Below are positions 18,482 through 28,728 of a stretch of DNA of 64,000 nucleotides, in pieces (the stretch's first letter is position 1; every line of letters begins with the position of its first letter). Origin of the DNA: CANIGN01 sp041391385 (GTDB lineage Bacteria > Bdellovibrionota > UBA2428). The DNA is taken from positions 496,001 through 560,000 of the forward strand of contig JAWKOD010000003.1 in the NCBI GenBank assembly GCA_041391385.1, read 5' to 3'. The notes beneath the pieces are model-generated. The model ran no database searches. It saw only the letters and a list, made by a program, of their open reading frames with translations, and was not told the DNA's origin. The position numbers were made by a program, and so were the translations under genes.

Positions 18482-19392
18482 TGTCTCAGCCTAAGATCAA
18501 AGCTTTTGTCATGTGCTACAATCGGCCAAAATATCTGGCAGAGTCCCTGGATTCACTTTTAAATCAAAGCTACCAAAACATTGAAATAATCGTCTCTGAT
18601 AACTCTACAAGCAACTCCTGTAATGAAGTTCTTAAAAATTACGCCTCTAATTCTCAGATAAAAATTATTAGACGTTGCCCTTCACTTCCAGCGCTAGAGC
18701 ATTTTAACATTCTTTTAAAAGAAGCCGCGGATTCACAATACTTTATGATTTTTCATGACGATGATGTCTTAAAAAAAGAAGCGTTAGAGAAAATGATTTT
18801 AGAGTTTCAAAATCCCAATGTTGTCGCAGTTTCTTGTAATGCCTTTAAGCTTTACAATAATCGATTAAGTCAGGAATTATTTATTCAAGATAAAACCACC
18901 ATTACTATATCTCAACCTGAAGAACTTATCAGAAGATACCTTAAACCCTTCCCCGGGCACGCACCCTTTCCCTCTTACCTCTATAATAGTTCAGCTGTAC
19001 AAAATATATCTTTAAGTAAAAAACGAGGAGGAAAGCATTCTGACCTTATTTTTCTATTAGATCTCATCTCCAATGGAAAACTAGTAATGCTTTCTGAACC
19101 ATTAATGAGTTACAGAATACACTCAGGAAATGACTCCAATACCCATGATCTCAGATCTACTTTTTCGCTCATTCGTAAAATTAAAAAATATTCAATATCG
19201 ACTCATTTAATTAATGAATTTAAGTTCAAGTTTCTTTTAAAATATTACTTACAAAACAAGAAAAAAGCTTCCATAGTTTTAAATTGGAAGTTAGGAATCC
19301 TTTTCAAAAGTACACTCGCTTATTTTGCAACACACCCATTAGTTTTGATTCGAGTAATAACGAACAAGATAAAGCGTATAGAGTCCCGATAG
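18481..19392 (+). CDS. GT2-family glycosyltransferase
   Basis: A 303-residue GT-A transferase. It begins KIKAFVMCYNRPKYLAESL, has LNQSYQNIEIIVSDNST and the metal-binding acidic cluster in YFMIFHDDDVL, followed by VVAVSCNAF. The C-terminal third is basic and hydrophobic, typical of membrane-associated O-antigen transferases. The ATG overlaps the rfbH stop as TAATG, so it may add the CDP-dideoxy sugar made by its neighbours; that is an inference. Its last 54 bases overlap, in the opposite direction, the end of the wzx-like gene. Confidence 0.85.
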   Translation: MSQPKIKAFVMCYNRPKYLAESLDSLLNQSYQNIEIIVSDNSTSNSCNEVLKNYASNSQIKIIRRCPSLPALEHFNILLKEAADSQYFMIFHDDDVLKKEALEKMILEFQNPNVVAVSCNAFKLYNNRLSQELFIQDKTTITISQPEELIRRYLKPFPGHAPFPSYLYNSSAVQNISLSKKRGGKHSDLIFLLDLISNGKLVMLSEPLMSYRIHSGNDSNTHDLRSTFSLIRKIKKYSISTHLINEFKFKFLLKYYLQNKKKASIVLNWKLGILFKSTLAYFATHPLVLIRVITNKIKRIESR

Positions 19393-20752
19393 CAAGGCTA
19401 GCGCCCCCCTATAATAAATATTAAAATCAAAATCTAAGTACAATAAGATTAGCATGGGGAAAGATAAAAGCAGTACCCGCACCAAGAACCCAAAGCTTAA
19501 ACTGAATTTCATTATAGACCGCATTGAGAAATAAGTAATAATAAACGTTATAACTCCGCCCACTGTAAGAATCCTCGGCGTTAAGTTTAAGAGACTCTCG
19601 GGATGGCGTATTGCGCAATAATACAAAGTACTAAGTATAAAAAAAGCACCGAACAAATAAGGCAATATTGAGCGAGAGGTTTTTTTTTCTGAATGTGAAA
19701 CCAAATATAGAGTACTGGTCATCATCCTTAATAGCTCAATAAGACACCCCCACTTCAAAAGCCAAGCAACTGAGTGATATGTGGGCGAGGTTAGAAGCAC
19801 CACCCAAAGCTCAGAAGCAGAAGCAACAAACAACAAGGTGGGGATATAAAAGGCAACAGACTTCTTCCACATGAGCTCCCAGGCGAGTCGTCTAGTCTCA
19901 TGGCTCTCACTCTTAAGTACCATAAAAAAATCAGGGTGTAGGAACTGAGTGGTGATTGTTTCTATAACGACCGCAGCACTCGCAGCTAATCCCAAGCCAA
20001 CTCCTAAATAACCCTAAAAGTTCTGCGCCCGCTTGAGCTTCTACAAGTACTCGATATCCCTGTTTGCCCCACAACAAAAGAGTTGCTACCATTACGGGCA
20101 AAGAGAATTTTAAAAGCTCTTTATTAAAAAAAACTTCAGGCTTAGTGGAGGTTTCTAGTTTAAAAAAATGTGTTTTATAGTATCGCCATGAAAAAATAGC
20201 CGCAACTAGCTGTGACCCAAAGAAGTACTAAGTGCCAATACACTGCTTGAGGTTTAAGAATAAATATAATCAAAATAGCCGCAAGCAACCCCACAAACTG
20301 AGATGCCGCCGTGTAAAGAATAAAAGCTTTTCTTTTCCCTAACAAATTTAACGTCGGGCAAAGGGTTTGAAACCAAGAGCAAATGTAAGTGGAAAGAGCG
20401 ACTACTGAAACTAAACTGAAGAGTGAAATGGAGGTCGCAATATCAAAGGTACTTTTTAATAAATACAAAACAGGAATAACGCTGAAGGCAGCAACCAAGA
20501 AATACTTATTGAGCGCCTTAAAGCTTGCCTTAAGGAGGCCAACATCTCCAAGAATGAATGTGCCTATTATAATAAGTCCCCACAGGGCTGATTAAAAGCA
20601 AAAGAAAACCACATGATAAAAGTATTAATGAGATAGTAATTTCCAACTTCTTTTTGATCTAAAAAAGTTGTAATTATCTTGATTGTTCCAACAGAAAAAA
20701 CAACTGATAAAATCCTACCAAAAACTAGCCAGTACAAGTCGGCTTGAAACAT
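19339..20752 (-). pseudogene. Wzx-like O-antigen flippase, frameshifted
   Basis: Three long minus-strand pieces, all strongly hydrophobic, line up as one MOP/Wzx flippase of about 470 residues. The N-terminal piece (20752 down) reads YWLVFGRILSVVFSVGTIKI and QKEVGNYYLINTF, the usual flippase start. The middle piece has helices around YICSWFQTLCP and KAFILYTAASQFVGLLAAIL. The C-terminal piece (19995 down) has GLAASAAVVIETITTQF and five more helices. Indels near 20565 and 20000-20175 break it. It would move lipid-linked repeat units across the inner membrane. It overlaps the converging GT2 gene by 54 bases, an unusually long overlap. Confidence 0.8.
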
Positions 20753-20753
20753 A

Positions 20754-21743
20754 CTACTTCGCCCCTAAAGAATTTTTAACAAATTGCACAGCTGCAAAGT
20801 GGATCAAATTGCCTATGTGAATCCTTTTTCAAGTATTTCTTTATGGCCCTCGAGTCGCGTGTACTCGATGGCACTCCTGCGCTTTCATATAAGAATAAAG
20901 CTCTTTGTATGTTTTAAAGTGCTCTTTCAAAATAAGGCATTCTTCAGGTATGTACTTAAGAATATTTGGAGCTCCCAATACACGGGTACATCCTGCGACC
21001 ATAGAATCAAAAACCTTTTCGATAATGTATCAGGAATATTACAAGCATTTTCGTAAGCAATACAGTACTTAAATCTTTTAGTGTATCGAGTTTAGAATTT
21101 ACTTTACCATTATACGTAGAAAACTTTGGTGCAAATGCTTTTCTTAAAAAACTAAGTTTATTGAGAATACGTCCCAAAATCGGAATCTTGAAAGTATAAC
21201 TACCCCAACCCATGCCCGTAAAACTTAAAATCTTCAGGGTGATTTTTTTCAAACCAACGAATAGCCTCGACTCTTTTAGAATACAGTTCAAAAAGGGTGA
21301 TTAACTGCCTTATTTCCTGCAATTAATGTACAAAGTTTCGTTTTTTTCATAACTTAAGAAATTAAAGTCTCTCCAAAGTGGGTGAAATTATTTTTAAATA
21401 CTTTTTGTCATCAACGTATTCATCATGCCAAGTAAATATTTTAGAAAAATACTTATGCTTTATTCATGTCCCAGTTATCTGGCCGTATAGCTCGCTTTCG
21501 AAAGAATCACTTGCGACTTAATCGGATCAGAAGGAAGAATATCTGGCATTTCGTTATAAATAACCAAATCAGCCGTCTCTATAGGGTGTTCATCCTGAGT
21601 CTTTAAAAGAAACCTTGTTTTCGTACTCAGCTTTTAAAACATGAAAAAAAATCAGGCAATTATCCCGATTTAAAGGGCTTTCTTTTAAAAATTTCGCCTT
21701 TATCATAGGGCGCATGAACAACAAGAGCCGCCTTCTTCAACAT
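20754..21743 (-). pseudogene. GT10 (alpha-fucosyltransferase-like) glycosyltransferase, multiply frameshifted
   Basis: No intact frame covers this kilobase, but minus-strand fragments are in the order expected for family GT10. They read MLKKAALVVHAPYDKGEIF, DEHPIETADLVIYNEMPDI, HKYFSKIFTWHDEYVDD, ELYSKRVEAIRWFEKNHPED with FKFYG, GMGWGSYTFKIPILG, TYNGKVNSKLDTL, YENACNIPDTLS, KVFDSMVAGC, VPVYW, and APNILKYIPEE. GT10 enzymes use GDP-L-fucose; here a GDP-L-colitose pathway lies just upstream on the same strand, so a colitosyl- or fucosyltransferase is likely. At least eight indels are needed. The stop at 20754-20756 abuts the wzx-like start. Confidence 0.75.
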
Positions 21744-22734
21744 TGGATATGCTCAAAAAACTTCTTGTGCCTATGAAAATAATTATGTTCTGACTGAGCA
21801 CGTTTAACTCCGGCCTTTCGAATTGACTCTCGCTCTTCGTCACTTTCTAAATAATACTTAATCTGAAGAGTTGCTTCATCGATATTGCTGTAACAGGCCA
21901 CTTCCTTGCCTGTAATCTTAAAATATAAATCTAATTTGGGAACAAATCAGTTAGTAACTGAAATCCACCATAATAAAGGGATCTCAAAAGTACGCGCTTT
22001 CATTTGGCTTACGTTCTTTTTTTCTTTAAGAGCAATAATTGGGTTTTTAAAACTATCCTTCAAATATCTAAAATCATAAACTACACTATTGCCGAGGTTT
22101 AAATTAATCTTTGTCCTTCGAAAGATTTGAAACATACGTTCCAAAGAAACAGGGCCCGAGGCCAGCCGTAACCAAATACATTAGCAAAGAACTCTCCTTT
22201 TTAAGTTCCTTTATAAACCAACGCCTTACTGAATTTGAAGCCCCCACAAAACTTACGTCATATTCATAATCTTTGTATAAGACAGTTCTTCTTGAGGCAT
22301 ATCAAGAGCTGCCCATTGACTCAAAAAAACATTTTTTACGCCTAAGTCATGATAACGACTTAATGCAAAAGGATCGGTTGTAATTGACCAGGTAAAAGCT
22401 GGCGCATAAAGCGAGGTAAAGTCATTAAACGCCATTGATCGTCTCGAACCAGTTAACAGTGACAGCCTTACTAGAAAGATTTTTAATGGTCTCAACATCA
22501 AATTGATTTTAAAAAGAATAAAATAAATCAAATCAGGAGAAATATTCTCAACTTTTTCAAGAATAGAACTTTGTAATTTATTATGAGATGAAGCCTCGAG
22601 CAAATGATCATAATAAAAGTATCAACTTCATGGCCCAAATCAACAAAGGACTTCTTAAAACCTTGGCCAATTACGTTTGGTCCACGGTGCTTCATTCCAT
22701 GGTCGTATTCTAAATCAACATACAAAATTTTCAT
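21737..22734 (-). pseudogene. CgeB-like glycosyltransferase, multiply frameshifted
   Basis: The ATG at 22734 opens MKILYVDLEYDHGMKHRGPN. Successive frames then read YDHLLEASSHNKLQSSIL, ISPDLIYFILFK, TVNWFDDQWRF-like text, YAPAFTWSITTDPFALSRY, GVKNVFLSQWAALD, FQIFRRTKINLNLGNSVVY, VSQMKARTFEIP and GVKRAQSEHNYFHRHKKFFE. This order matches CgeB/DUF3880 plus C-terminal GT1-like domains, about 330 residues. The stop at 21737-21739 overlaps the GT10 start, and the start directly follows the ColD stop, so it belongs to one minus-strand operon. The acceptor and donor are unknown. Confidence 0.75.
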
Positions 22735-23926
22735 TTAGATAAATCTCGTGACATTATTTATAACTTTTCTAAGTTGATCTATTTTTTCAACTAAATTTAC
22801 TTGGTGATTGCCTACAAAAAATCCATTGTGATCAAGATGCTCAGCATTTGGCAGCTCGCCCTGAATATCATGATCAAACCATTTCAATACTTCGTTTTTA
22901 GCAAAGTTGCCCGTAACAATGGGTCGACATTCTACACCGACTTCGTTAATGCATCTACAAGCAGAGATCGTTTTATGTGTGATTCCGGTCGAATAATAAA
23001 ACTAAAGCCAAAATAGCTACTTTCTCCTATCTCTTTCTGAATGAGAAAATCCTTGTCATCAGAAAAGAGTTCTTAAAAATTTACAAGCATTTTCTCTTCT
23101 TATTTTAATAAAATGTGGGTAATTTCTTAATTTGTTCTATACCTATGGCCCCACTCATCTCCAAAGGACGAACGTTGTAACCTGGCAATACAAACTTAAA
23201 AGCTTCTTCAAATTCGTTATCACTTTTAACTCCAGTTACTTTATTTTCTTTGGGCAGGTTTCTTGTCCAACCATGCGCTCTCATGCACAGTAAAATATGA
23301 TATAGCTCCTCATCATCTGTAGAGACAAAGCCGCCTTCCATAGTGGAAATGTGATGACTAAAAAAGCAACTGAAGGTACCCATTAACCCAAAAGTGCCCG
23401 CTTGCTTGCCTTTATATACCGCTCCCATGGACTCACAATTATCCTCAATAAGATCAATGGGCTTGTTTGCTATAATTTTTTTTATCGCAGTAAAGTCATT
23501 CGGGTTTCCCAAAAGATTAACCGCCATTACGAGTCGCGTTTGAGGACCAACCGCCCTCTCCAATGCAACAAGGTCATAGTTAAGAGTTTCTTGATCAATA
23601 TCAACAAACTTTAACCTTAACCCATACTGAGCAAGAGGAAAATAAGTTGTACTCCATGATACAGCGGGAACAATAACCTCATCTCCACGCTTTAGCGGAT
23701 TTTCTTTCCTGTAAAAAAGTGCGGCTACCATGAGCAAATTTGCAGTAGATCCAGAACTAGTCATCAAACAGTATTTTGATCCAAGAAATTCTGCAAAATC
23801 CTTTTCGCAAGCACTTACCTCAGTGCGCATTGAAAACATTCCACTTTTAACAACTCGTTGAATGGCAGCTATTTCTTTTTCATCCCAGCTAGAAGTGGCA
23901 AGAGGAAAAAACTGACTCATATTCAT
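22735..23926 (-). pseudogene. colD: ColD-like GDP-4-keto-6-deoxymannose 3-dehydratase, frameshifted in the C-terminal third
   Basis: The first 273 residues are intact: SSGSTANLLMVAALF, VPAVSWSTTYFPLAQYG, NLLGNPNDF, LIEDNCESMGA, and FFSHHISTMEGGFVS, with histidine (about residue 192) in place of the PLP lysine. The histidine and the motifs AHGWTRNLP and VLPGYNVRPLEMSGAIGIEQ are typical of ColD (GDP-L-colitose pathway). After 23105 the frame shifts and continues as REN, CKFL, DDKDFLIQKEIGESSYFGF, IIRPES, and after another shift NEVGVECRPIVTGNFAKNEV and HNGFFVGNHQ to the stop at 22735-22737. The restored length is ~397 residues. It overlaps the Fcl-like gene by four bases. Confidence 0.87.
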
Positions 23927-24846
23927 GCTTCCTTGTAAGATAGATAATATTCGTAAGTTAAACGAAGACCCTCTTCGAGGCTTCTCCTAGCCTTCCATCC
24001 AAAAGCGTTGACAAGCTTTACGGATACCAACTTGCGCTTCATGCCCACTGGCTTACTGAGATCGTGAGAAAAGGAACCTTCAAATTCAAGAACTTTAGCT
24101 GTCGCCTCATAGTATTCGTTTATGGTGTGATCGACGCCCAAACCACAGTTCATGACAGGTGGCATTTCGTTAAAACGTGTAACACATTCAAAAACACAAT
24201 CTGCTAAATCTTCCGCGTACATAAATTCTCGTCTAGCGTTTCCATCACCCCAAATCTCTACTGAATTGATATTTCTTTTTTTTGCGTCATGAATCTTTTG
24301 GATGACAGCAGGTATTAAATGCGAACGCGTAGGATCAAAACTATCGTAACGGCCATATAAATTACAGGGGATAAGAGTTTTATATTGGTACTCTGGGCTT
24401 TCTTTTGAAATATAGCTACACAAACGTTGAGTTACAATTTTCGCAAGGGCATATCCCTCATTAGTAGACTCTAATTCTCCCGTTAATATTTTATTTTCTG
24501 TAAGCTCTTCATCAATTCCCTTGGGATACATACAAGAACTTCCCAAATTAATAAATTTTCTCACTCCGAATTCCCTAGCGGCCATAATAACATTTCGACC
24601 TAGTTCAATGTTTTGAATACAATGCTGAACTGGCTCATTAATGTTTGCTTGTATGCCGCCCACCTTACCCGCGCAGTGGACAATGAAATCCGGTTTGTTT
24701 TTAGCTATGTAATTCTTTACAGCTTCGAAATTAAAAAGGTCAAGCTCAGCTCTCGAGGGCAATAATAAATCATACTTTTTAATACCGGCATGTTCAGAAA
24801 TGTTTCTCCCAACCATACCCGTAGAGCCTGTAATCAATATCTTCAC
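23923..24846 (-). CDS. GDP-L-fucose/GDP-L-colitose synthase family (Fcl/ColC)
   Basis: A complete 307-residue SDR of the Fcl/WcaG family with ITGSTGMVGRNI, HCAGKVGGIQANINEP, NLGSSCMYP, the catalytic pair in NEGYALAKIVTQRLC, CNLYGRYDSFDPTRSHLIPA and GDGNARREFMYAEDLAD. Fcl epimerises at C3 and C5 and reduces C4 of GDP-4-keto-6-deoxymannose to GDP-L-fucose. The homologue ColC does C5 epimerisation and reduction after ColD. With a ColD-type dehydratase overlapping it by four bases, a colitose role is favoured, but motif reading cannot exclude fucose. The start overlaps the gmd stop by four bases. Confidence 0.87.
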   Translation of the reverse strand: MKILITGSTGMVGRNISEHAGIKKYDLLLPSRAELDLFNFEAVKNYIAKNKPDFIVHCAGKVGGIQANINEPVQHCIQNIELGRNVIMAAREFGVRKFINLGSSCMYPKGIDEELTENKILTGELESTNEGYALAKIVTQRLCSYISKESPEYQYKTLIPCNLYGRYDSFDPTRSHLIPAVIQKIHDAKKRNINSVEIWGDGNARREFMYAEDLADCVFECVTRFNEMPPVMNCGLGVDHTINEYYEATAKVLEFEGSFSHDLSKPVGMKRKLVSVKLVNAFGWKARRSLEEGLRLTYEYYLSYKEA

Positions 24847-25920
24847 AGATCGAGCCTCACTATTTTTTTATACTGGCCATGATTTTTCTCAGCTTCAGCA
24901 ACGACAAGATCTGCTTTAATCATTTCTTTCACGAGTTCTTCGAAAGTAATTTTTGGAGTCCAACCAAGCTTTTGCTTCGCCTTGGTCGCATCCCCGAGAA
25001 GTGTCTCTACTTCTGTCGGCCTAAAGTATCTTGGATCAATTGCTATAATACAATTTCCTTTTTCATCGTAACCTTTTTCATCAGCGCCTGAGCCCCTCCA
25101 CTCTATTTTCATGCTCAATTCAGCAGCAGCTGCATTTACAAAATCGCGAACGCTTTTTTGTATGCCCGTTGCTATGACAAAGTCCTCAGCAACTTTTTGT
25201 TGAAGCATAAGCCATTGCATTTCGACATAATCTTTAGCATGCCCCCAATCCCTTTTGGCGTCTAAATTCCCAAGGTACAAACACTTTTGTGTCCCTAATT
25301 TTATGCGCACTAATGCACGAGTAATCTTGCGAGTTACAAAGGTCTCACCGCGAATAGGACTTTCATGATTAAACAAAATACCGTTACAAGCATAAATTCC
25401 ATACGCCTCTCGGTAATTCACCGTGGTCCAATACGCATAGAGTTTGGCAATCGCGTGTATACTTTCGGGTAGAAGGGGAGTCTTTTCAGTTTGAGGCCTC
25501 TGCACCAATCCATAAAGTTCAGATGTTTTAGAAGCTTACTAAATTTTAGTTTTTTTAGATAAAACCTAATATTTTAATGGCTTCCAGCAACTCAGTACCA
25601 AGAGCATCGCTATTGGCCGTGTATTCTGGTTCTTCAAAAGATACAGCAACATGACTTTGTGCTGCCAAGTTATACAATTCATCGGGCTGAACTTGCTGAG
25701 TAATTCTCATCAAAGAAGAAGAGTCTGTTAGGTCGCCATGATGAAGAATAAACTTGGCTTCTTTATTTTGAGCTTCCTCAAAAAGATGATCTATACGATC
25801 TGTATTGAGCAAAGAGGTTCTTCTCTTAACCCCATGAACTTCGTACCCCTTTGAGAGAAGCAACTCTGCCAAATAAGCCCCGTCCTGCCCGGTAACACCA
25901 GTAATGAGCGCCTTTTTCAT
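24843..25920 (-). pseudogene. gmd: GDP-mannose 4,6-dehydratase, frameshifted mid-gene
   Basis: The N-terminal piece from ATG 25920 reads KKALITGVTGQDGAYLAELL, EVHGVKRRTSLLNTDRIDHL, LHHGDLTDSSSL, NLAAQSHVAVSFEEPEYTAN, then stops near 25555. The C-terminal piece from ~25508 has TSELYGLVQ, AIAKLYAYWTTVNYREAYG, CNGILFNHESPIRGETFVTR, GNLDAKRDWGHAKDYVEMQW and RYFRPTEVETLLGD. Between them (about 25505-25555) and near 25460 several small changes spoil the frame, including the conserved YQASTSELYG box. Gmd makes GDP-4-keto-6-deoxymannose, the precursor for both fucose and colitose. The span of ~359 codons is normal for the family. Confidence 0.88.
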
Positions 25921-25971
25921 ATACCCATAACCTAAGCTTGTAGGGGCCTAGGATCAAGTATCGAGATAAGC

Positions 25972-26511
25972 TTAAAATCGAATCTGGGTAGCTATCAGGA
26001 AGTCGTGCTTGGACTCAAAAACATCGTCGTTGGTCCAGTTAAAGGTGTTGAGGTATTCCACACCTACGCCGACGTTATCCGCTACGCGGTAAATCGCCCC
26101 AATTCCAAAGATGGGGGCTAAAATAACGGAATCCTTACTGCTTCCAGCAACCTTGTAGTCAACGCGAGCAAAGCCAAGGCCGGGACGAGCATAAAAATCC
26201 ACCTCACCTAATGATGCGTGTAACTTCGCATGAGCCGCAACTCCAACGACCTTGGAGTAACCCGTGCTTTCGTGCTCTGGAGTGAAGTAGAAATTACCCC
26301 CAGCGCCGATATGCTCAGACAAGCGGTATTCATAATCTATGTTAAAAACAATTTGTCCGCGGTTAAAACCAAGTGCGGGTTGAATGGCATGCGAGTAATC
26401 AGCATCAGAAGCTAAGCTTCTCTCATAAGGACCCAAAGATTCTGCTCTTAAAGCAGAGATAGAAAAAATTCCGAACGCAAAAAACAAGACATTTTTTAAT
26501 TTTGTTTGCAT
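25972..26511 (-). CDS. Outer-membrane beta-barrel protein
   Basis: A 179-residue exported protein. The first ~24 residues are a signal peptide (KLKNVLFFAFGIFSISALRA). The rest has alternating hydrophobic strands typical of a small eight-stranded barrel, such as IVFNIDYEYRLSEHIGAGGN, FYARPGLGFARVDYKV and NVGVGVEYLNTFNW, ending FLIATQIRF with the C-terminal phenylalanine expected for BAM recognition. It resembles OmpW/OmpX-like porin-family proteins, but no specific function can be assigned. It lies between the polysaccharide genes and an aminotransferase gene, on the same strand. Confidence 0.78.
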   Translation of the reverse strand: MQTKLKNVLFFAFGIFSISALRAESLGPYERSLASDADYSHAIQPALGFNRGQIVFNIDYEYRLSEHIGAGGNFYFTPEHESTGYSKVVGVAAHAKLHASLGEVDFYARPGLGFARVDYKVAGSSKDSVILAPIFGIGAIYRVADNVGVGVEYLNTFNWTNDDVFESKHDFLIATQIRF

Positions 26512-26561
26512 AAGAAGTTAATAGCTTTAAGAGTTTTGAGAATCAAAGCACTTTATAGAAT

Positions 26562-27661
26562 TCAAGAAAGCGCAGCGGCAACTTGCTGAACAACAAATTC
26601 TTGCTCTTCCATCTTGAGATATGGATGCATAGGCAAACTCAAAACTTCGAGTGCCGCTTTTTCGGCCTCAGGAAAGGCCCCCGCATCTCCGTACAAAGAT
26701 TGATAGACGGGCTGCTTATTCACAGTTTTTGGATAATGAACAACTGCAGGCACTCCTTTTGTTTTTAAAAACTCTATGGTTTTTTCTCTATGAGGCACTC
26801 GAATGGTGTACTGAGCAAAAACATGGCGATTGCCCTCTTCAATGACAGGAACTTGTACCTGAGGCGCAAGTTTTTTAAATAAGTCATTATAAGTACGACC
26901 TATGCGTTCACGATCTACACATTCTTGCTCAAAGATTTTCATCTTCGACAACAAAACTGCTGCTTGAAGAGTATCAAAGCGTCCATTCATACCAACGCGG
27001 GTATGATTGTATCTCTCCAAAGAACCATGTACTCGAATGGATTTGAGCTCATGCGCAAGTGAATCGTCACTTGTAAAACAGGCTCCGCCATCGCCATAAA
27101 CTCCCAAAGGTTTTGCGGGGAAAAAGCTCGTACACGACAACGCACTTAGATTACAAGAATACTTTCCGTCTTGTTTTGCACCAAAGCTTTGTGCTGCATC
27201 TTCAATCACATGAAGATTATGTTTTTTTGCAATTTCGTTTATTTTTTTCATGTCAGCGCACTGGCCGTATAAACTCACTGGAGCAATCGCTTTGGTTTTA
27301 GAAGTGATTTTCTTTTCAATTTGAGAAACATCGATGTTGTAATTTTTTGGATCAATGTCCACCAACACTGGCTTCACTCCAATGTAAGTCATCATTCCTA
27401 CCGTTGCGTAAAAAGTAAATGCGGTAGTAATCACTTCATCGCCTGCCTTTAAATCAAGCGCCATCATTGCCATGAGCAAAGCGTCTGTTCCCGAGGCGCA
27501 GGTTATGGCATGTTTTACGCCCAAGTATTTTGCTAGTTCAGCTTCAGCCTCAGCCACCTCAGGGCCCATAATGTACTGGCCATGAGCCAGAACCTTTTGC
27601 ATTCTTTGATCAAGGTCTTCTTTATGAGGCTCTGCTGGGTTTTGAGATCAATGAATTGCAT
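26562..27661 (-). pseudogene. DegT/DnrJ/EryC1 sugar aminotransferase, frameshift near the N-terminus
   Basis: A PLP-dependent nucleotide-sugar aminotransferase with an ordinary lysine: CTSFFPAKPLGVYGDGGACF. Other motifs are GQYIMGPEVAEAEAELAKYL, TCASGTDALLMAMMAL, TTAFTFYATVGMMTYIG, APVSLYGQCADM, IEDAAQSFGA and GMNGRFDTLQAAVLLSKM. The usual family start MQFIDLKTQQ is encoded from ATG 27661 but is out of frame with the rest; one base is gained or lost at about 27630. The downstream open frame, starting at an internal ATG (27602), is intact for 346 residues. It is close to WbpE/FdtB-type enzymes; the sugar substrate is unknown and no partner dehydrogenase lies beside it. Confidence 0.85.
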
Positions 27662-27765
27662 AATTTATAGCTTACGAAGCAAGCCTGCCTGCCTCAAGAA
27701 AAGTCAAAAAAGCGCTACTTCCCAGGCACTTTTATGCAACAGAACAATGGGTTGTGATTAAAAAG

Positions 27766-28011
27766 TTACTCCGAAAGCTCTTTTGCACTTTTAGCGAGAA
27801 AATCCTGAACACTCGTTAGGTCTTCGCCCTTACCCCAATGCCAGCCGGTTAAGGAGTTACAGCTTTCGATTTCGTAATTGGACTTATAGCCCGTAGAGAG
27901 ATAGCTCACTCCTGCAAACAAAACATACACAATAGTGGAGAGATAAAAGGCCCGAATAAAGCGATTTTTAATAGAAGCATTTTTTCCTACGGCCCAAAAC
28001 CACCAAAACAC
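27766..28011 (-). CDS. Small membrane protein of unknown function
   Basis: An 81-residue frame directly downstream (six bases) of the FHA-protein gene on the same strand. It begins MFWWFWAVGKNASIKNRF, has one predicted membrane helix (FYLSTIVYVLFAGVSYL) and ends in an acidic tail. No recognised domain. Its close spacing to the FHA gene, whose C-terminal part is also membrane-embedded, suggests co-expression or a split membrane module. It could in principle be a displaced part of that gene, but a stop and a new ATG lie between them. Confidence 0.55.
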   Translation of the reverse strand: MFWWFWAVGKNASIKNRFIRAFYLSTIVYVLFAGVSYLSTGYKSNYEIESCNSLTGWHWGKGEDLTSVQDFLAKSAKELSE

Positions 28012-28017
28012 TAAAAC

Positions 28018-28728
28018 CTAACTCATAAGAATAGAAAAGAAAATTGAATTCCAAGCCAAATCAAAATACTTAAACCAACAAAACGAAGAAGATATCAATT
28101 CAGCAACTCCGATATAAATACACAAAAGATACGACAGCGACAACGAACGTGCCCAGGCGTAATCGCCTCTATTGAGCTTACGAACAATCACCACCACAAG
28201 GGCTATAAGAAAGGGTGCCAAAAGAACCTTCCCCATCAAGGCAAGGGCAATGCTTTTTGCAAAGTCACCTTTTCGATAAAAATCAGGCGAAGTAAAGTAA
28301 CTCAATCCCAAAAGAATAAAAAACAAAACAGAAAGCATTCTTCCCGAAAGGAAATCTTCAACTCGCTTACGAATGGGCTCATGGTGAACCTGATGTTCTT
28401 CGTGGCCAAAACTTAGCGTTTGCTCAAGAGGAAAACTGATAAATGAAAACTCAAGAATGGCTGGGCCAATACGCAGTTGCAAAGACTCAGTTAACTTTAG
28501 CTCTTTAACTTGTTTTCCTTCATGCCAAATACCTGTGCGACTGCCTGTATCTTTAAGAAAAACTTCGCCCTCTTTTTCAAAGATCTCAGCATGCTTTCTG
28601 GAAATTTCATGGCCCATGAGAACGACTTTAGACTTTGGATCTCGCCCGATATCTACAGGGAAGGAGTCGAGTTCAATGAACTCTTCATAAAAGGTTTCAA
28701 CGTAAGATACTTTTAAAAATGTTTTCAC
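28018..28728 (-). CDS. FHA-domain protein with C-terminal membrane helices
   Basis: A 236-residue protein. Residues ~20-90 form a forkhead-associated domain with the expected GRDPKSKVVL, HEISRKHAEIF, and DTGSRTGIWHEGK. Such domains bind phosphothreonine peptides. The C-terminal half contains about four membrane helices (for example VLFFILLGLSYFTSP and LLAPFLIALVVVIVRKL). The start overlaps the stop of the upstream protease gene by four bases, so the FHA protein is probably co-translated with a secreted trypsin-like protease. No kinase or phosphatase gene is adjacent. Partner unknown. Confidence 0.82.
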   Translation of the reverse strand: MKTFLKVSYVETFYEEFIELDSFPVDIGRDPKSKVVLMGHEISRKHAEIFEKEGEVFLKDTGSRTGIWHEGKQVKELKLTESLQLRIGPAILEFSFISFPLEQTLSFGHEEHQVHHEPIRKRVEDFLSGRMLSVLFFILLGLSYFTSPDFYRKGDFAKSIALALMGKVLLAPFLIALVVVIVRKLNRGDYAWARSLSLSYLLCIYIGVAELISSSFCWFKYFDLAWNSIFFSILMS

